From NCBI GenBank assembly GCA_015680685.1, contig MNCI01016134.1:1-37241 (forward strand): DNA of 37,241 nucleotides, written 5' to 3'. Position 1 is the first letter of the stretch. Every line of letters starts with the position of its first letter. Made by a program: the position numbers and the translations under genes. The notes beneath the pieces were generated by a model. It was not told where the DNA came from. It saw only the letters and a list, made by a program, of their open reading frames with translations, and made no database searches. This DNA comes from Gnetum montanum (Eukaryota > Streptophyta > Gnetopsida > Gnetales > Gnetaceae). Below, piece after piece: positions 21,193 to 31,635 of the stretch.

Positions 21193-24100
21193 GTTATTTT
21201 AGAATCAAGGAAAATTGTTCTGACAATGCTTCACAAGGATAATGAACATCATATATTGATGTTCAGATATATATGAAATAAAAAGGATATTTTTGGTAAT
21301 CCTTCGCCAAAATCAATGTTGTTTATGTAGTCTCCATAGCCTTGTGATTGCGAATTGATTATGGCATTAATTATATCCTGTAGATTGTATTCAGCAACGG
21401 TTATTAGTGATCATATAGACAAATCTGCTGAATATCTGCTGCATTAGTTAAAGATTTCATCTCAAGCTAGATTAAATTAAAACAGCATTACCAGCATTAC
21501 CAAGATAAAATATTACACAGTAAAATTTGATAAAAGATGTACAAGTGGGAAAAAAACTCGTAACTGCCCGAGAGATACCGGAGGAAAGAGCCCTCTCTGC
21601 AGTAACAAAGAAAACTAATTTCTTTTTGTTTGTATATATATATATATATAGACATTTTGAGTCGCCCGCGGCAATTGATCTAAGAGCTAGCTGAGAAGTA
21701 AGGTAACCCTAGAAACAACTAATTTTAGAGGGAAAAAGAAAACAGATTAATTTTAAATGATATAATAACTAGTTTTAGTAGTTACTCAGAAGATGTTGGG
21801 CTTTAACTCATGGATTAGGAGCCCACCTTAGTGGGATGAGCATTAAGCCTTTTTCAGTGATGATCCCTTATAGCTACTAGTTTTAGGAACAGTAAAACTA
21901 TTATTCACAAACAAAAAAACAATAGAACAAACAAGAAAAAAGGTAAATAAAAAATTAGTTTAAAAAGTGAAACTAAAAAGAAAAGAAAGGAAAATAAAAT
22001 ATTCAAGCAAAAGAAAAAAACAATAGAATAAAGACATTTCAATCATAATTAAAATTGCAATTTCTTCCAATAGATAAGCCAATAAACTTGTAAATAAAGT
22101 GGTGTTATTATTAGAAATAAACATAGAAACAAACTAAGTAACATTTAAAAACTATTTACTAAACAAGAGAAAGGATTTAACTATGCAGGATTTTCGAAAA
22201 GACTTCTAGATTGCTTAATTTTTGTTATAATAGGCCACCAAGCTAGGTAAAATACCCTTGATCTCAACTAACATTATTAGAATAAATTCTAATTTAAGAA
22301 CCTCTAATTTTTCTATCTATAAAGTTTTCCATTACACAGAACTTCACTATCCTCTATTACCCACTTAGGAACCTTAGAGGAATTCTCATTTTCTATATGT
22401 TCTACAAAAAGCAATTTAGAAGATTTATTACTTGCATATCTTTTAAACTAACAAAGAAAGTTTACAAGTTTCGCCAATATAGCATTTACCACAAATGCAA
22501 GATGTTTTATAAACACCAATGCTATTTAAAACATTCAACTATGAAAAAAGAGAAATTTTATTGTAGGGTTTAAAAGTTATTATAACATCTTTTTTAAAAC
22601 TTCTAGCTATTTTCTTACTGTCAATATAAGAAACGCTTATGAGTTTCTCTTATTTAAAAGTGAATCATTAATCTAAAATTTTTGTATCAATATTTATCAG
22701 AAGAAACATCATTATTTTCTTTTTAATAAATGGAAGATTTAGAAAGCCATAGTTCAGTAACCGTATTGAATATTGCATTAAAGATTTTAAACTGATCTAA
22801 ATCAACCCATCGATAGCTTTGGAGGAAACGTTTTTAACTGAGTCATCAATTTATCTCAATTTAATTGTGCAAATTCAACTGCACAACTTTCAATTTTTCA
22901 ATAGAACCAGCCAAGATCTAGATATTTTGGAGCAAGTCTGAGCAATTTTAACGTTTAGTTACTAGCACGATGCATATTTAGCATTATGTATCCCTATCCA
23001 TATATATGCCATATTGAGGAATAAGAAATAAATATACATTCAAACTAGTTTCAAGTGCCGCAGCTCACAGGAAAAGAAACCCCGAACCCGAGACAAAAGA
23101 TTTGACTCATTACGGAATAAGGCATAAGAAGTTTATGAGTTACGTCTGTAGTGCGGCAGCCGGTGATAAAAACCTCAACATTTTTATATGGAAATTTCTG
23201 GTGTGCATGTGTGTTTAAATTTAGTATGGTTTTATATCGTATCACATGTTCCTTGACTGCTCTACTACAGAGTCATTTTGTAATTATTACAGAAGAGCTA
23301 CAAATAATTTGAATGCATTCTTCCAACTTCCTATTTGGGCTTTGGGCCCGTGCATCAACAACAGCTTTAGACTACTTGAACTGTGCAATTTCTTTTTCTG
23401 AAAAATCCCTCAGGTTTCTTATAAGTTTCAGTTTCAGTTTCTCTTAATAACAAACTCGTGTCAGCAAGGACTACTATAAAGCTACATATCAAAGTGCAAA
23501 ACCCTTGCTTCATGACTAACATGATAGAAGCTTAGTCTTAAAACATTTTCAGCAAATCTATGTTGTTGTAAGAAGAACATGCTAGGCACCTTCAAGTGAC
23601 ATGCATGCATTTAAGAAACATAGATAGGAAAGAAAGCTAGGAAATTTGGAACAGCAGTAGGAACAGGGTAGGCGTTGTAGACAAACATAATAAATACGAG
23701 AGCTGGATTTAGGCATCTGGGTTATAAAATGCAGACAATTAGATTGCTGTTGGAGAAAGAAATCAGTATCAAAGTTGATCCTTTTTGTTTTCTTCTTAGG
23801 TACATACGCACCTCAGTTTGGATTAGATGACAGCAGCAAGGAGTCGTCTTGCAATTTAGTAAAGTTTTAATGAATTTTACCAAATGAAGAATCTATAAAT
23901 ATTGATTGAAAATCTACAATGTTCACTGAAAGAAGAAAGTTGGAAAGAAGAATCCATGATAGTTCAAAAATCCAAATAATTGAGGAAAAAAAGGTACTGA
24001 TTGAACAATCAACAACTATTAGAAGTAAGACAGTATGAAGAATCAAAAACACATTAAAACGGAATCTAACAAGACATACAAACTTTACAGAAGTTTGGAA

Positions 24101-27100
24101 AGAAAATGAGAGAAGATATTTACAACATGGCTAGGCTATAAAAATAAAAACAAAAGGAGCCCGGATGAAAAAGTTCTGGTAAAAGATAAAGATGCTAATA
24201 AGTAGGTGCAAAAGGGACTTCCATTTGGTATTGAGGAAGAATTATACTTGAAGTTTTTAAATTTTCAAGACTAAGCCCCTAAGCTACACATCCATAGAAT
24301 ATTATAGGTTGCATAATTGTTTCAAATAGATCTTTGCGAATTTCCCAAGTCCAAACATTGTAACTGATACATCTGTTCTTCATTGTGTAAAGCCTTCCAG
24401 CCATTTGTAAACAAAAAAACAAATGGTTTTAATTCTGTACTCACTTATATCGCTCAAAAAGTAGTAAATTAAAATACCCACCACATGCCTCCAAGGTCAT
24501 CATCAACAGGTTGACCCTAAAAAAGACAACGGTTTATGACCATTATGTCGGTTCGAGTAGATTATAACAATCCCTCTCAATGAACCTCAAGTGTACTTTT
24601 CCCCAATACAGCCCTTGTTACTTGGAAAGTGATGTGATATACAATGTTTTCACACAATTTTACAAGCATTTTACTTCCAAATATTTATATGTATCCATGA
24701 TCTCAAGGTGTGTATTATTTAGATGAAATGTATAATTTCTCGTAATTGCCTACAGTTTAACACTTTTGTTTTGTCAACAGTAACCTTCATCCTTGCATAC
24801 TCACAAAAATTTTCTAGTTGGTGCAACATTGCTGCTTACCCATTTCTAAAGTTGCAACTAATGCTACATCATCTGCAAACATTAATAATGTCCAAACTTG
24901 ATACACCTTAGAAGCATAATCTGTAAGCACCTTATTAATCCACCTTTTTTGTTCATCAATAAAAATGTCAAACAATGTTAATGAAACGGGATAGCCTTGT
25001 TATACTCCTATATTGCTGTACAACTAATCAGGTTTGGTAGTGTCTTCATCCTGTTAATTCAAAAATTATTTCTCTATATATCCTTTGAATGACATTAAGT
25101 GAACTAGAATTGACATCAAACTTGAAAGGTCTTCTCAATAATTTTCCCCCATAATTGAATCAAATGCCTTACTGAAGCAAACATATCCCTTATTTTCACT
25201 TTGCTTGTTCAACGCAACATTTAAGAGTAACCAGTTGGTCTATAGTAAAATTTTTTTTCTAAACCCTGCTTATGAAACTGCATGTAAATTATTTTCTTCT
25301 ACCTACCATCCAAGTTTTTTTTGCCAGAACGGCACCTAGCAATTTTGCAAACAAGTTACCAATCATGATCAATATGTAATTATTAAAATCTGATTTGTCT
25401 CTTTCTATAACACAATGAAGTTAACTCACAAAGCCAAATTCAAATAAATATGCAAAACCCATTGACAATACACTGAGAATGTGCTGGCAACACATCCAGC
25501 ATACATTCTCACACTTAACACATCCAGAGGCAAAATTTTTACCAGGAACACGTTTCTGTGCAACTGTGTTTTTCTGGCAGCCGTATGCCATCTATCTATT
25601 GTAGCAATCTTCACTTTGTGCAGCAGCTTTACTTTTATACAAAAAATGTTCAATTTCACTAGCACTGAATTCTAGGTTCAAGCTCACACAACGTCTTCTA
25701 CAGTATATAGTTTGCTCACACTTGTTACACTTGTTTCAACCTAGAAATTCTAAAGTTGGTGTTTGAAAATCAGCTATAAAGAAGACTTTACAATGGAAGA
25801 CATAACTGTGGAAAAGTACTGTGCATACTCAGAACCTTCAAACAAACTGGATCATATGTTACATAAAACTGAAAAACGCTAAAGAGATTAACGTTACCAT
25901 ACATCTATTTTGACAACTTCTATTTTTTTTTCCGGGTTGTGGGGGGTTGGGGGACTGCAGCAGCTGGTATGCAAACATTACAAAACTGTTTTTTACGAAA
26001 AAAGATGGTGAAAGATAAGCAATTATCCATAACAGTACAAAGCAAGAAAAGCAAGATTATTATTGCATCTATGTTGGCTAAGCAAAAGAGTAATGCATAT
26101 GATTGATTAATTGCACTGTTTGATCCTTCTGTAGAAGTCTTTTTTTAAAGTCATTTGAATGATACCTAAAACAATTTATAGAGCAGATTAAATAAAAACA
26201 ATATAATAGCTTAATGTTATTAAAACTGAACCTGATTCCCTAATTTAGATTAGGATTTATGCTTACCTGTGTTGCACAATCTACTTCATACAGTGAATTA
26301 GTTTGAGACATTCGCACCTGGAAGATAATGGCATCAATCAGTCAGTTAAAATAAACAGGTAAGGTTAAAGAATCAGATGTTCCCCGTAAATTGATAATTA
26401 TATATATATATATATATATAGATAATGTAAACAAGAAATAGGGGACGAACGGAGAAGAAGACTCCAAATTCAGTTAAAGAGAGAAATTATACATTTTGGG
26501 TAGCAATTGTAGGTTGCAAAATTTGCACATCTCTGGATTTTGGATCTATCTTTTTTGTCAGAAAAGATACTGCTTCCTGTATTGGAGGTGATGTTTCCAA
26601 TATTTGTTCTGCAATCAGGAACATCTCTTATTACCAATTACTTATAATGCAAAACTTTAATCATAGTTTCATTTTTTGAGAAAATTCTATAAACAAAATA
26701 ATAGAATAAAAATGAAATGTGGTAACAGAAACAGAAACTGTAGTTGCTTCTGGAAAATCTTAACAAAGTTCCAGTAAAAATATGCTTTTCTCAATTTCAT
26801 TAAAATAGGATCATCATGACAAAAAGAGCAAACGTAAATCACAAGAGATATTTTAACTTCATCAAGAAATCAAGATTCCTTTAATGCACTATGCTTACCA
26901 TTAGAAGGTTTTAACTCAAATAGAGGTGAATCCCAGCGATTTCTTTTCTCAGGCTTCTCAAATCTTCTTATTAAGTCATCGAGTCTGTAGATAAGTAAAC
27001 TTCCAAAACCCTAATACTAATAACAAGAAACAAAAATTTACATATTAAGAAATTCTAATGTAAAATGGATAATGCTATTTTAAAACAAAAAATCATACAG

Positions 27101-29775
27101 TCTGATGATTGTAATTGATAAGAGCATCTCAATGTCAGTTAAATACTCTGTAAATATTAAATCTTAGAAGCAAATTCAAAAAAAAAATCTCTTATTGAAT
27201 TCAATTTCCATATTAAACAACACAAAGCCATTGATTGCACATTCATATATTCAGCATAGTAAACCATCTCTTTCTAAAATATAAACTATCATATAAAACT
27301 TAGTGAAAACCACTCAAAAATGGCAGGAGATGCAAACAATGACAACTGATTTAATAAAGCAAATAGTTTCTATACCCAGAAAAACAATTCAACTGATTTA
27401 ATAAAGCAAATAGTTTCTATACCCAGAAAAACAATTCTTAAGGAAACTACAATGACATTTTAGTGGCTGAATCGGCAATGTGAGATAAAAAGACTAAATG
27501 TTCAGATACATTGTCAGTTTATAGCATACAAACAAGTAAAATACAGAGAAATATATTCAAAGATGCTAGTCTCACATTTTATCATTATATGAAGCTTCCC
27601 CTCTTTCTTGTCGTACTTGATTCCATTCTTTGATAAAGCTTTCATCAACATCACAAAATAGCTGAAAATGCCAGACAAAATATTGACATTCATTACTATA
27701 ACAGCAGGAACAATCAGCTACCCACTTCTGTTTTTATAAAGGGAATGTGTGTCAGTTCTAATTATGGATTATCAAGATTTGACTTTCCTAGCACATCAAG
27801 TCTGAAAGCCAAAGGTATCAGAAATTAAATGAAGGAGAAATTCTAAGAAAACAATACAAAATGGGCCAAAGTTGCTTTTGTGTCTTGATATTAGATACCG
27901 AACATCCTCTTCGGTAATGGATTTGCAACAATTTTAGCTGGTAAAACCTATTATATCTAGACATGGAATGCAGCCATTTTCATAGTGTTGGACAACCTCA
28001 ATGATTTGTACTTTGTTGATGAAAGGTCATCCAAGAAGCTGAATTGTTAAATGACCCAATTACATCTAGACGGATATTCCATGTATAATGTTGATAAATC
28101 TCACAGACAGAGAATCATATATAGCTACTAAATAGTCGCAGTATAAAGTTTATATAGTGTCATAATACAATAGTGCTACTGTAGAATTATATGGAGACTG
28201 ATATAAACATTACCACCCTCAACAGATTGTACAATAAGAATACATGTGGGCATTGCTCTAAACTGCATGGTAAAATTAGATATGCATATTAGAAATTGTT
28301 AACCTACACATTTCATTTATTTGAGACAAATGGTGCATCAGCTGTTAACTTTCCATGCACTAGCAACTGTAATTTAAACCGTTTGTTATAAGCTAACTCA
28401 TACACATAGATAGAAGTAAGCTTGAAAACACATTTACTAGTTCAATAAATAAACAAATTTTCCTAAAAGATTGTAGCTTACANGTTCAATAAATAAACAA
28501 ATTTTCCTAAAAGATTGTAGCTTACAAGTTTAAAATAATTTAACGTACCACACAATATCTTATTCCAGAAGCTCTAGCCAAACACCAAAGCTCATATCTG
28601 TAGCCCTGTAAGAAGTCATAAAAAACAATGTTAAAAAGATTCTCAAAAGGAATATGAACTAGAACAATCTTGACAAACATAATTGAATCACTTATCATTC
28701 AAGCATCCGTTTGCGTTAATAGCAAAAAAAAAATGTTTTCAAGAAATAGAGAAAGTAACATTAAACAATATGTTCCACAAGGACAGACAGAACATAACAT
28801 TTTCACTAGTTATTAACAAAAGGAAAAGTTTATGGTGGAATGCAAGCATGGGGAATACTAACGAATAAATTAATTCCAAATCATACGTGTAAACTGTCTT
28901 TGAAAGGCAATCATTTGGTTTAAAAGTTTATGTGTCAGCCTTATTACTTTTCTTTTTCTTTTTCTTTTTCTTTTCTTTTCTTTTCTTTTTTTCTTTTTTT
29001 TTTTGAATGGCTCAAAAGAATAAATTTCTTAATAATAACATTTTGATGTGCAACTAGAAATTTCTTTGGCTATTAGATGTACTTGTTTTCAAAATCATTT
29101 AAGAATGAGGAACTGATACCATAAAAACTATGCTAACAAGTTTACAAAAGAAAAGGTATCAATTAACTACTTACCTTAATGTTATTTAGTGAATCCAGTA
29201 TAACTACAGTATCCTTTGAAAGGGCCCTGTCCACTTCAGATCTCAAAAGGCCTCTCAAATTTTTCTCCGCCGGCATATCTAGCAGCCACAGAACGCATCA
29301 ATTTACAAGTTTCAGCGTGCAGGAAGCACAGAAAATTATTGCACAACAAACGAATAAAATATTTTATTTAAAATACACAGCAAAAACATATCCTTGGTGT
29401 TGTGAATCCTGGAAAAATTACCTGAATTGCAAAAGAAAACTATTTTCTATTATCCATGCCCATACTTCCACACACAAACTTTTGAGCAGGAAGAAAGGCA
29501 AAAACATTGAGCATAAAAACTTTGAAGGCCAGAATTAAGTTTTTCAAATATAAAACCGAAGCCTTCACAGAAAATAACGCTTTCCAAAAAATTCAGGAAG
29601 AAAAACTAAAAAACATACCGGCATAACTAACGTTACGCTCGAGGTGCAAGGCAGGCTCGTCAATAATACGGATGCTGAGAGAGCACGAAGGCTCTGCCAA
29701 AAGAGCATTCTTGAGACACTGCGCTGCAAGCGATTTCCCACTGCAGGGCTGCCCGCAGATGAGCACTAGAGCCAT
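21025..29775 (-). CDS. KTI12: KTI12 (DRL1/ELO4) Elongator-associated P-loop protein, nine exons
   Basis: Orthologue of yeast KTI12 and Arabidopsis DRL1/ELO4, a nucleotide-binding partner of the Elongator complex needed for wobble-uridine tRNA modification and, in plants, normal leaf development. I joined nine exons (minus strand): 29775-29619, 29278-29175, 28605-28549, 27661-27576, 26984-26899, 26608-26493, 26317-26267, 21377-21291, 21192-21025. The total is 912 nt, giving 303 aa plus TAA, close to the usual plant length, and every phase fits. Residues 8-15 are the Walker A loop GQPCSGKS. VVILDS at 77-82 is the Walker B-type strand. YRYELWC follows near 89, then RRFEKPEKRNRWDSPLFEL (about 140-158), ILQPTIATQ (about 193-201), and GLPELRRLRRTFIKLAGQ near 256-273. 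Introns 1-7 fit GT-AG rules; intron 8 is AT-AC. No codon is broken, so the gene is probably functional. Intron 7 is 4889 bases and holds a LINE relic. Confidence 0.95.
21193..21290 (-). other. U12-type AT-AC intron (KTI12 intron 8)
   Basis: A 98-base intron with the minor-spliceosome signals. The 5' end is ATATCCTTT, an exact match to the U12 AT-AC donor consensus. The branch-point block TTCCTTGAT (21212-21204) fits TTCCTTRAY, and its branch A (21205) lies 12 bases from the terminal AC (21194-21193). No polypyrimidine tract is needed or seen. Reading frame and protein similarity both demand these exact boundaries. This intron type is removed by the U11/U12 spliceosome and is often spliced slowly. 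Confidence 0.93.
21291..21377 (-). CDS. KTI12: KTI12 exon 8
   Basis: Twenty-nine codons starting DIINAIINSQSQ and ending NIDFGEGLPK. The acceptor is CTACAG. The exon contains no GT dinucleotide at all, and the frame runs to a stop before the next GT, so its 3' end must use a non-GT donor: ATATCCTTT at 21290-21282. Confidence 0.92.
21378..26266 (-). other. KTI12 intron 7 (4889 bases)
   Basis: A very long intron compared with the other seven (98-887 bases). It carries a (TA)n run near 21637-21650, A-rich purine tracts at 21900-22030, and a minus-strand LINE RT relic at 24810-25240. An unexplained less A+T-rich patch lies at 23050-23170, with an open minus-strand frame that I cannot assign. Otherwise I see no coding exon or RNA gene in it. 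Confidence 0.85.
24810..25240 (-). pseudogene. LINE reverse transcriptase relic in KTI12 intron 7
   Basis: Minus-strand fragments in the correct order: DQLVTLKCCVEQAK (from 25240), GYVCFSKAFDSI (about 25195-25160), QQGYPVSLTLFDIFIDE (about 25005-24955), and LMFADDVALVA with the catalytic FADD codons at 24879-24868. Frameshifts and stops separate the blocks. These are the conserved non-LTR RT motifs. The relic lies in the same orientation as the host gene. Confidence 0.8.
26267..26317 (-). CDS. KTI12: KTI12 exon 7
   Basis: Seventeen codons, VRMSQTNSLYEVDCATQ, in phase 0 at both ends. The acceptor is TTCCAG and the donor is GTAAGC, opening the 4889-base intron 7. Confidence 0.92.
26399..26420. 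repeat. (TA)n microsatellite in KTI12 intron 6
   Basis: About ten TA dinucleotides in an intron of only 175 bases, making up a large fraction of it. Length variation is likely between individuals. Confidence 0.9.
26493..26608 (-). CDS. KTI12: KTI12 exon 6
   Basis: Completes Glu164 and reads QILETSPPIQEAVSFLTKKI, then VQILQPTIATQN. The acceptor is ATTGCAG. The donor is GTATAA, the weakest of the set. Intron 6 (175 bases) contains a (TA)n run. Confidence 0.92.
26899..26984 (-). CDS. KTI12: KTI12 exon 5
   Basis: Completes Ile135 and carries the family signature RRFEKPEKRNRWDSPLFEL. The acceptor is CTACAG and the donor is GTAAGC. Confidence 0.95.
27343..27436. repeat. Perfect 47-bp tandem duplication in KTI12 intron 4
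   Basis: The unit starting CAACTGATTTAATAAAGC occurs twice back to back (27343-27389 and 27390-27436) without a mismatch. It may be a recent duplication, or an unmerged assembly overlap, although no N is present. Confidence 0.9.
27576..27661 (-). CDS. KTI12: KTI12 exon 4
   Basis: Reads LFCDVDESFIKEWNQVRQER, then GEASYNDK, and ends with two bases of Ile135. The acceptor is TTTTCAG and the donor is GTGAGA. Confidence 0.93.
28440..28526. other. Single-N contig join with duplicated 43-base flanks
   Basis: The base at 28483 is N. The 43 bases before it (28440-28482) are repeated exactly after it (28484-28526). It lies in KTI12 intron 3, only 22 bases before exon 3 begins on the plus strand, so coding is unaffected. 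As at 1050, this is probably an unmerged contig overlap. Confidence 0.8.
28549..28605 (-). CDS. KTI12: KTI12 exon 3
   Basis: Nineteen codons, GYRYELWCLARASGIRYCV, in phase 0 at both ends. The acceptor is TTACAG and the donor is GTACGT. This exon is too short to stand out without the neighbouring exons. Confidence 0.93.
28945..29004. repeat. Polypyrimidine simple repeat in KTI12 intron 2
   Basis: TTTTCTTTTT-type repeats for about 60 bases on the plus strand, hence polypurine in the transcript. Confidence 0.9.
29175..29278 (-). CDS. KTI12: KTI12 exon 2
   Basis: Starts by completing Asp53 and reads MPAEKNLRGLLRSEVDRALS, then VVILDSLNNIK. The acceptor is CTAG and the donor is GTAAGT. Confidence 0.95.
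29619..29775 (-). CDS. KTI12: KTI12 exon 1
   Basis: Begins MALVLICGQPCSGKS with the P-loop, and ends after one base of codon 53. The donor is GTATGT. The ATG is the first in frame and matches the usual KTI12 start. Confidence 0.95.
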
Positions 29776-29837
29776 TTCCGTGTGTTAAGGTAGGTTGCTT
29801 GATGTTCAGGCTATGTAACAACAAAATCTAAACCAAA

Positions 29838-30032
29838 ATGAAGACACCAAATCCTAAGTTCAATTCTTTAAAGCTGGTAATGGGTTCTTCAACGCTTATG
29901 CTGGATACCCATCCAGCAGAGGCAAAACGATACTTTGCTAATAAGCGAGGCGATAACATCCCAATCGTAAGTAGGCCCTTCAACGAACAAGTTAACCGAA
30001 ATAATTTGAAAGATATTAGAGGAAAAGTGTGA
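29838..30032 (+). other. Divergent open frame next to the KTI12 start, unassigned
   Basis: A plus-strand frame of 64 codons (MKTPNPKFNSLKLVMGSSTL...) whose ATG is 62 bases from the KTI12 ATG on the opposite strand. It contains a consensus splice donor (ATC/GTAAGT near 29968), so it could be the first exon of a divergently transcribed gene. No further exon is recognised before the SINE-like and LTR sequences begin. It may equally be KTI12 promoter or 5' leader DNA with chance openness. I do not recognise the sequence. Confidence 0.2.
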
Positions 30033-30069
30033 GTCGGAGGGAGCAACCTTTTGCTTCAAAAGATAATGA

Positions 30070-30424
30070 CCTAAGCCATCAATCATTTTAGTTACTTTCT
30101 CTAATCACTTAGTCCCTCAACTCAAGTGAGTATTGAAACTCAAAATAAATGCAACATAGGTACATCCTAAGATTTATATAAGTTTATAACTCAATACTAT
30201 TTAGTAGAATCAAAACTATGACTTGGGGTTACTAGGCCAAGCTTCATACCACTATTATCTATCTCAATGCCCCTCAACTCAAACTATAATCAATCAAGAT
30301 AGATGATAATCTTTCTTCAACCTTTTATAAAAGAACTTTGTTGCAAGTTATGACTTGCCTACTATTGGTAGCTCAAGTGGTTAGCTCATTGTGTTGTTAG
30401 AAAAGAGGTTGTTAGTTTTAGTCT
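30070..30424. repeat. SINE-like repeat, cut by the LTR element
   Basis: The minus strand near 30200-30270 reads ATAGTGGTATGAAGC and GTTTTGATTCT with TGAGTTATAA, matching the minus-strand head at 19225-19281. The plus strand at 30358-30424 reads GGTAGCTCAAGTGGTTAGCT, then AGTTTTAGTCTT, another A-box/B-box pair. It stops exactly where the LTR element begins, suggesting the retrotransposon inserted into it. Confidence 0.45.
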
Positions 30425-31106
30425 TGATGAGACCTGATATGTCAAGTAGCTAAGTCATGGGAATATGATGAAGCATCATTTTATCAAATGTATCACTCAA
30501 CTAAGATATTGTAGATGCTACGTTTTATGCACGTTGTAGCATCCTATCAATGCATCTCAGTTGGCTGCTACATTGTAGATGCTATATCTTATTTGCGTTG
30601 TAGCATCTTTGTCAATGCATCTTAGTTGGCTGCTACATCGTATATGCTACATTTCATCTACTATATCATAGCTGCATCAACGCATCCTTGTTGACACAAC
30701 CAAATACATTAACACATCCTCATCGATGTAATGCCTGTATTTACTTATAAATATGTGAGCACCCATCACATATTTGACATGTTAAGTCATAGTTATAGCT
30801 AAACTCCTGCAGTTTCATTTCTCTAGACTTAGAATATTTTCTCTCTAAGTGCTTGCAATATGGATCTAAGAGTTTGTACAAAGTTTTATTTTAGTGCATA
30901 TATACTTGAACGCATTGGTATGAAGGATAATAAACTCAAAATTTCCTCAATCCATTGTAGCAGTTAGACTAGCTTAACTTTACTTTCTTGCACTTTACTT
31001 CCTAAGCACTTTACATTAATGTTTTAATTAATTAATATAATTAATCATGAACATGTGAATACAACCACTTCAAACATAAAAGTGTTAACGCTTGGTAACC
31101 CCAACA
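30425..31106 (+). repeat. 5' LTR
   Basis: Starts TGATGAGACC and probably ends CCCCAACA at 31106, giving about 682 bases with TG...CA ends. It contains a cluster of TGTAGATGCTAC-type repeats (30525-30680), TATAAATATGTGAGCAC near 30745, and a TTAATTAATTAATATAATTA tract. A matching sequence occupies 36568-37241. Confidence 0.85.
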
Positions 31107-31635
31107 GTGGATATTTGGTACACCAAGCACTAGTTACTTGGTAACCTAATAGTATTAATACTAGTTCGGGATGTGTACAACAAGTGAGAACAGTTACTCC
31201 ATGTTAGGATAAGTTAGTTAATAAACTAGTTAATTAGTTAAACATTTAATTATTCAAACTTTACTTAATTATCTAGCCATTAGGAGAAAAATATAAAAAT
31301 ATATATCATGTGTCTTAACCCACACTTCTAATATGTATTGATAATACACATGTGTGAGTTAGGAAGATAATTACCTTACAACTACAGAATTCACTATTTA
31401 GGAATATTGGTTCCTTGGATAACTAAGTCTATGGAGTTCAACTAAATCACTAGTGAATGCTTGTGATTCATATGATTGGGCATAGGGAATACCCACTACT
31501 CATCATTAGCACCATTGTTGGGGATAGTGCTAGTGATCTAGATTAGTTATATTATAAACAATCCTTGTTAAAGCATTAAGTATTTATCTTTTAGGAAAAA
31601 TTAACATTTTAAGTCACACACACACATTGTTAACT
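31107..31635. other. Leader between the 5' LTR and gag
   Basis: Non-coding and A+T-rich. A primer-binding site should follow the LTR end near 31107, where the sequence reads GTGGATATTTGG, but I cannot match it with confidence to a tRNA 3' end. Confidence 0.4.

Noticed and set aside
21175-21300. GT-AG alternative for KTI12 intron 8 using the AG in GTTAACAG
   Set aside because: No GT donor exists in exon 8 and the frame hits a stop before the next GT. The AG acceptor would also drop conserved residues.
29179-29538. 119-codon plus-strand frame over KTI12 exon 2
   Set aside because: Antisense to a confirmed exon and its intron; no independent similarity.
30358-30424. Functional tRNA gene
   Set aside because: A-box and B-box-like sequences are present, but I cannot fold a complete cloverleaf and the B box has lost its conserved GTTCGA core, so a SINE or tRNA relic is more likely.
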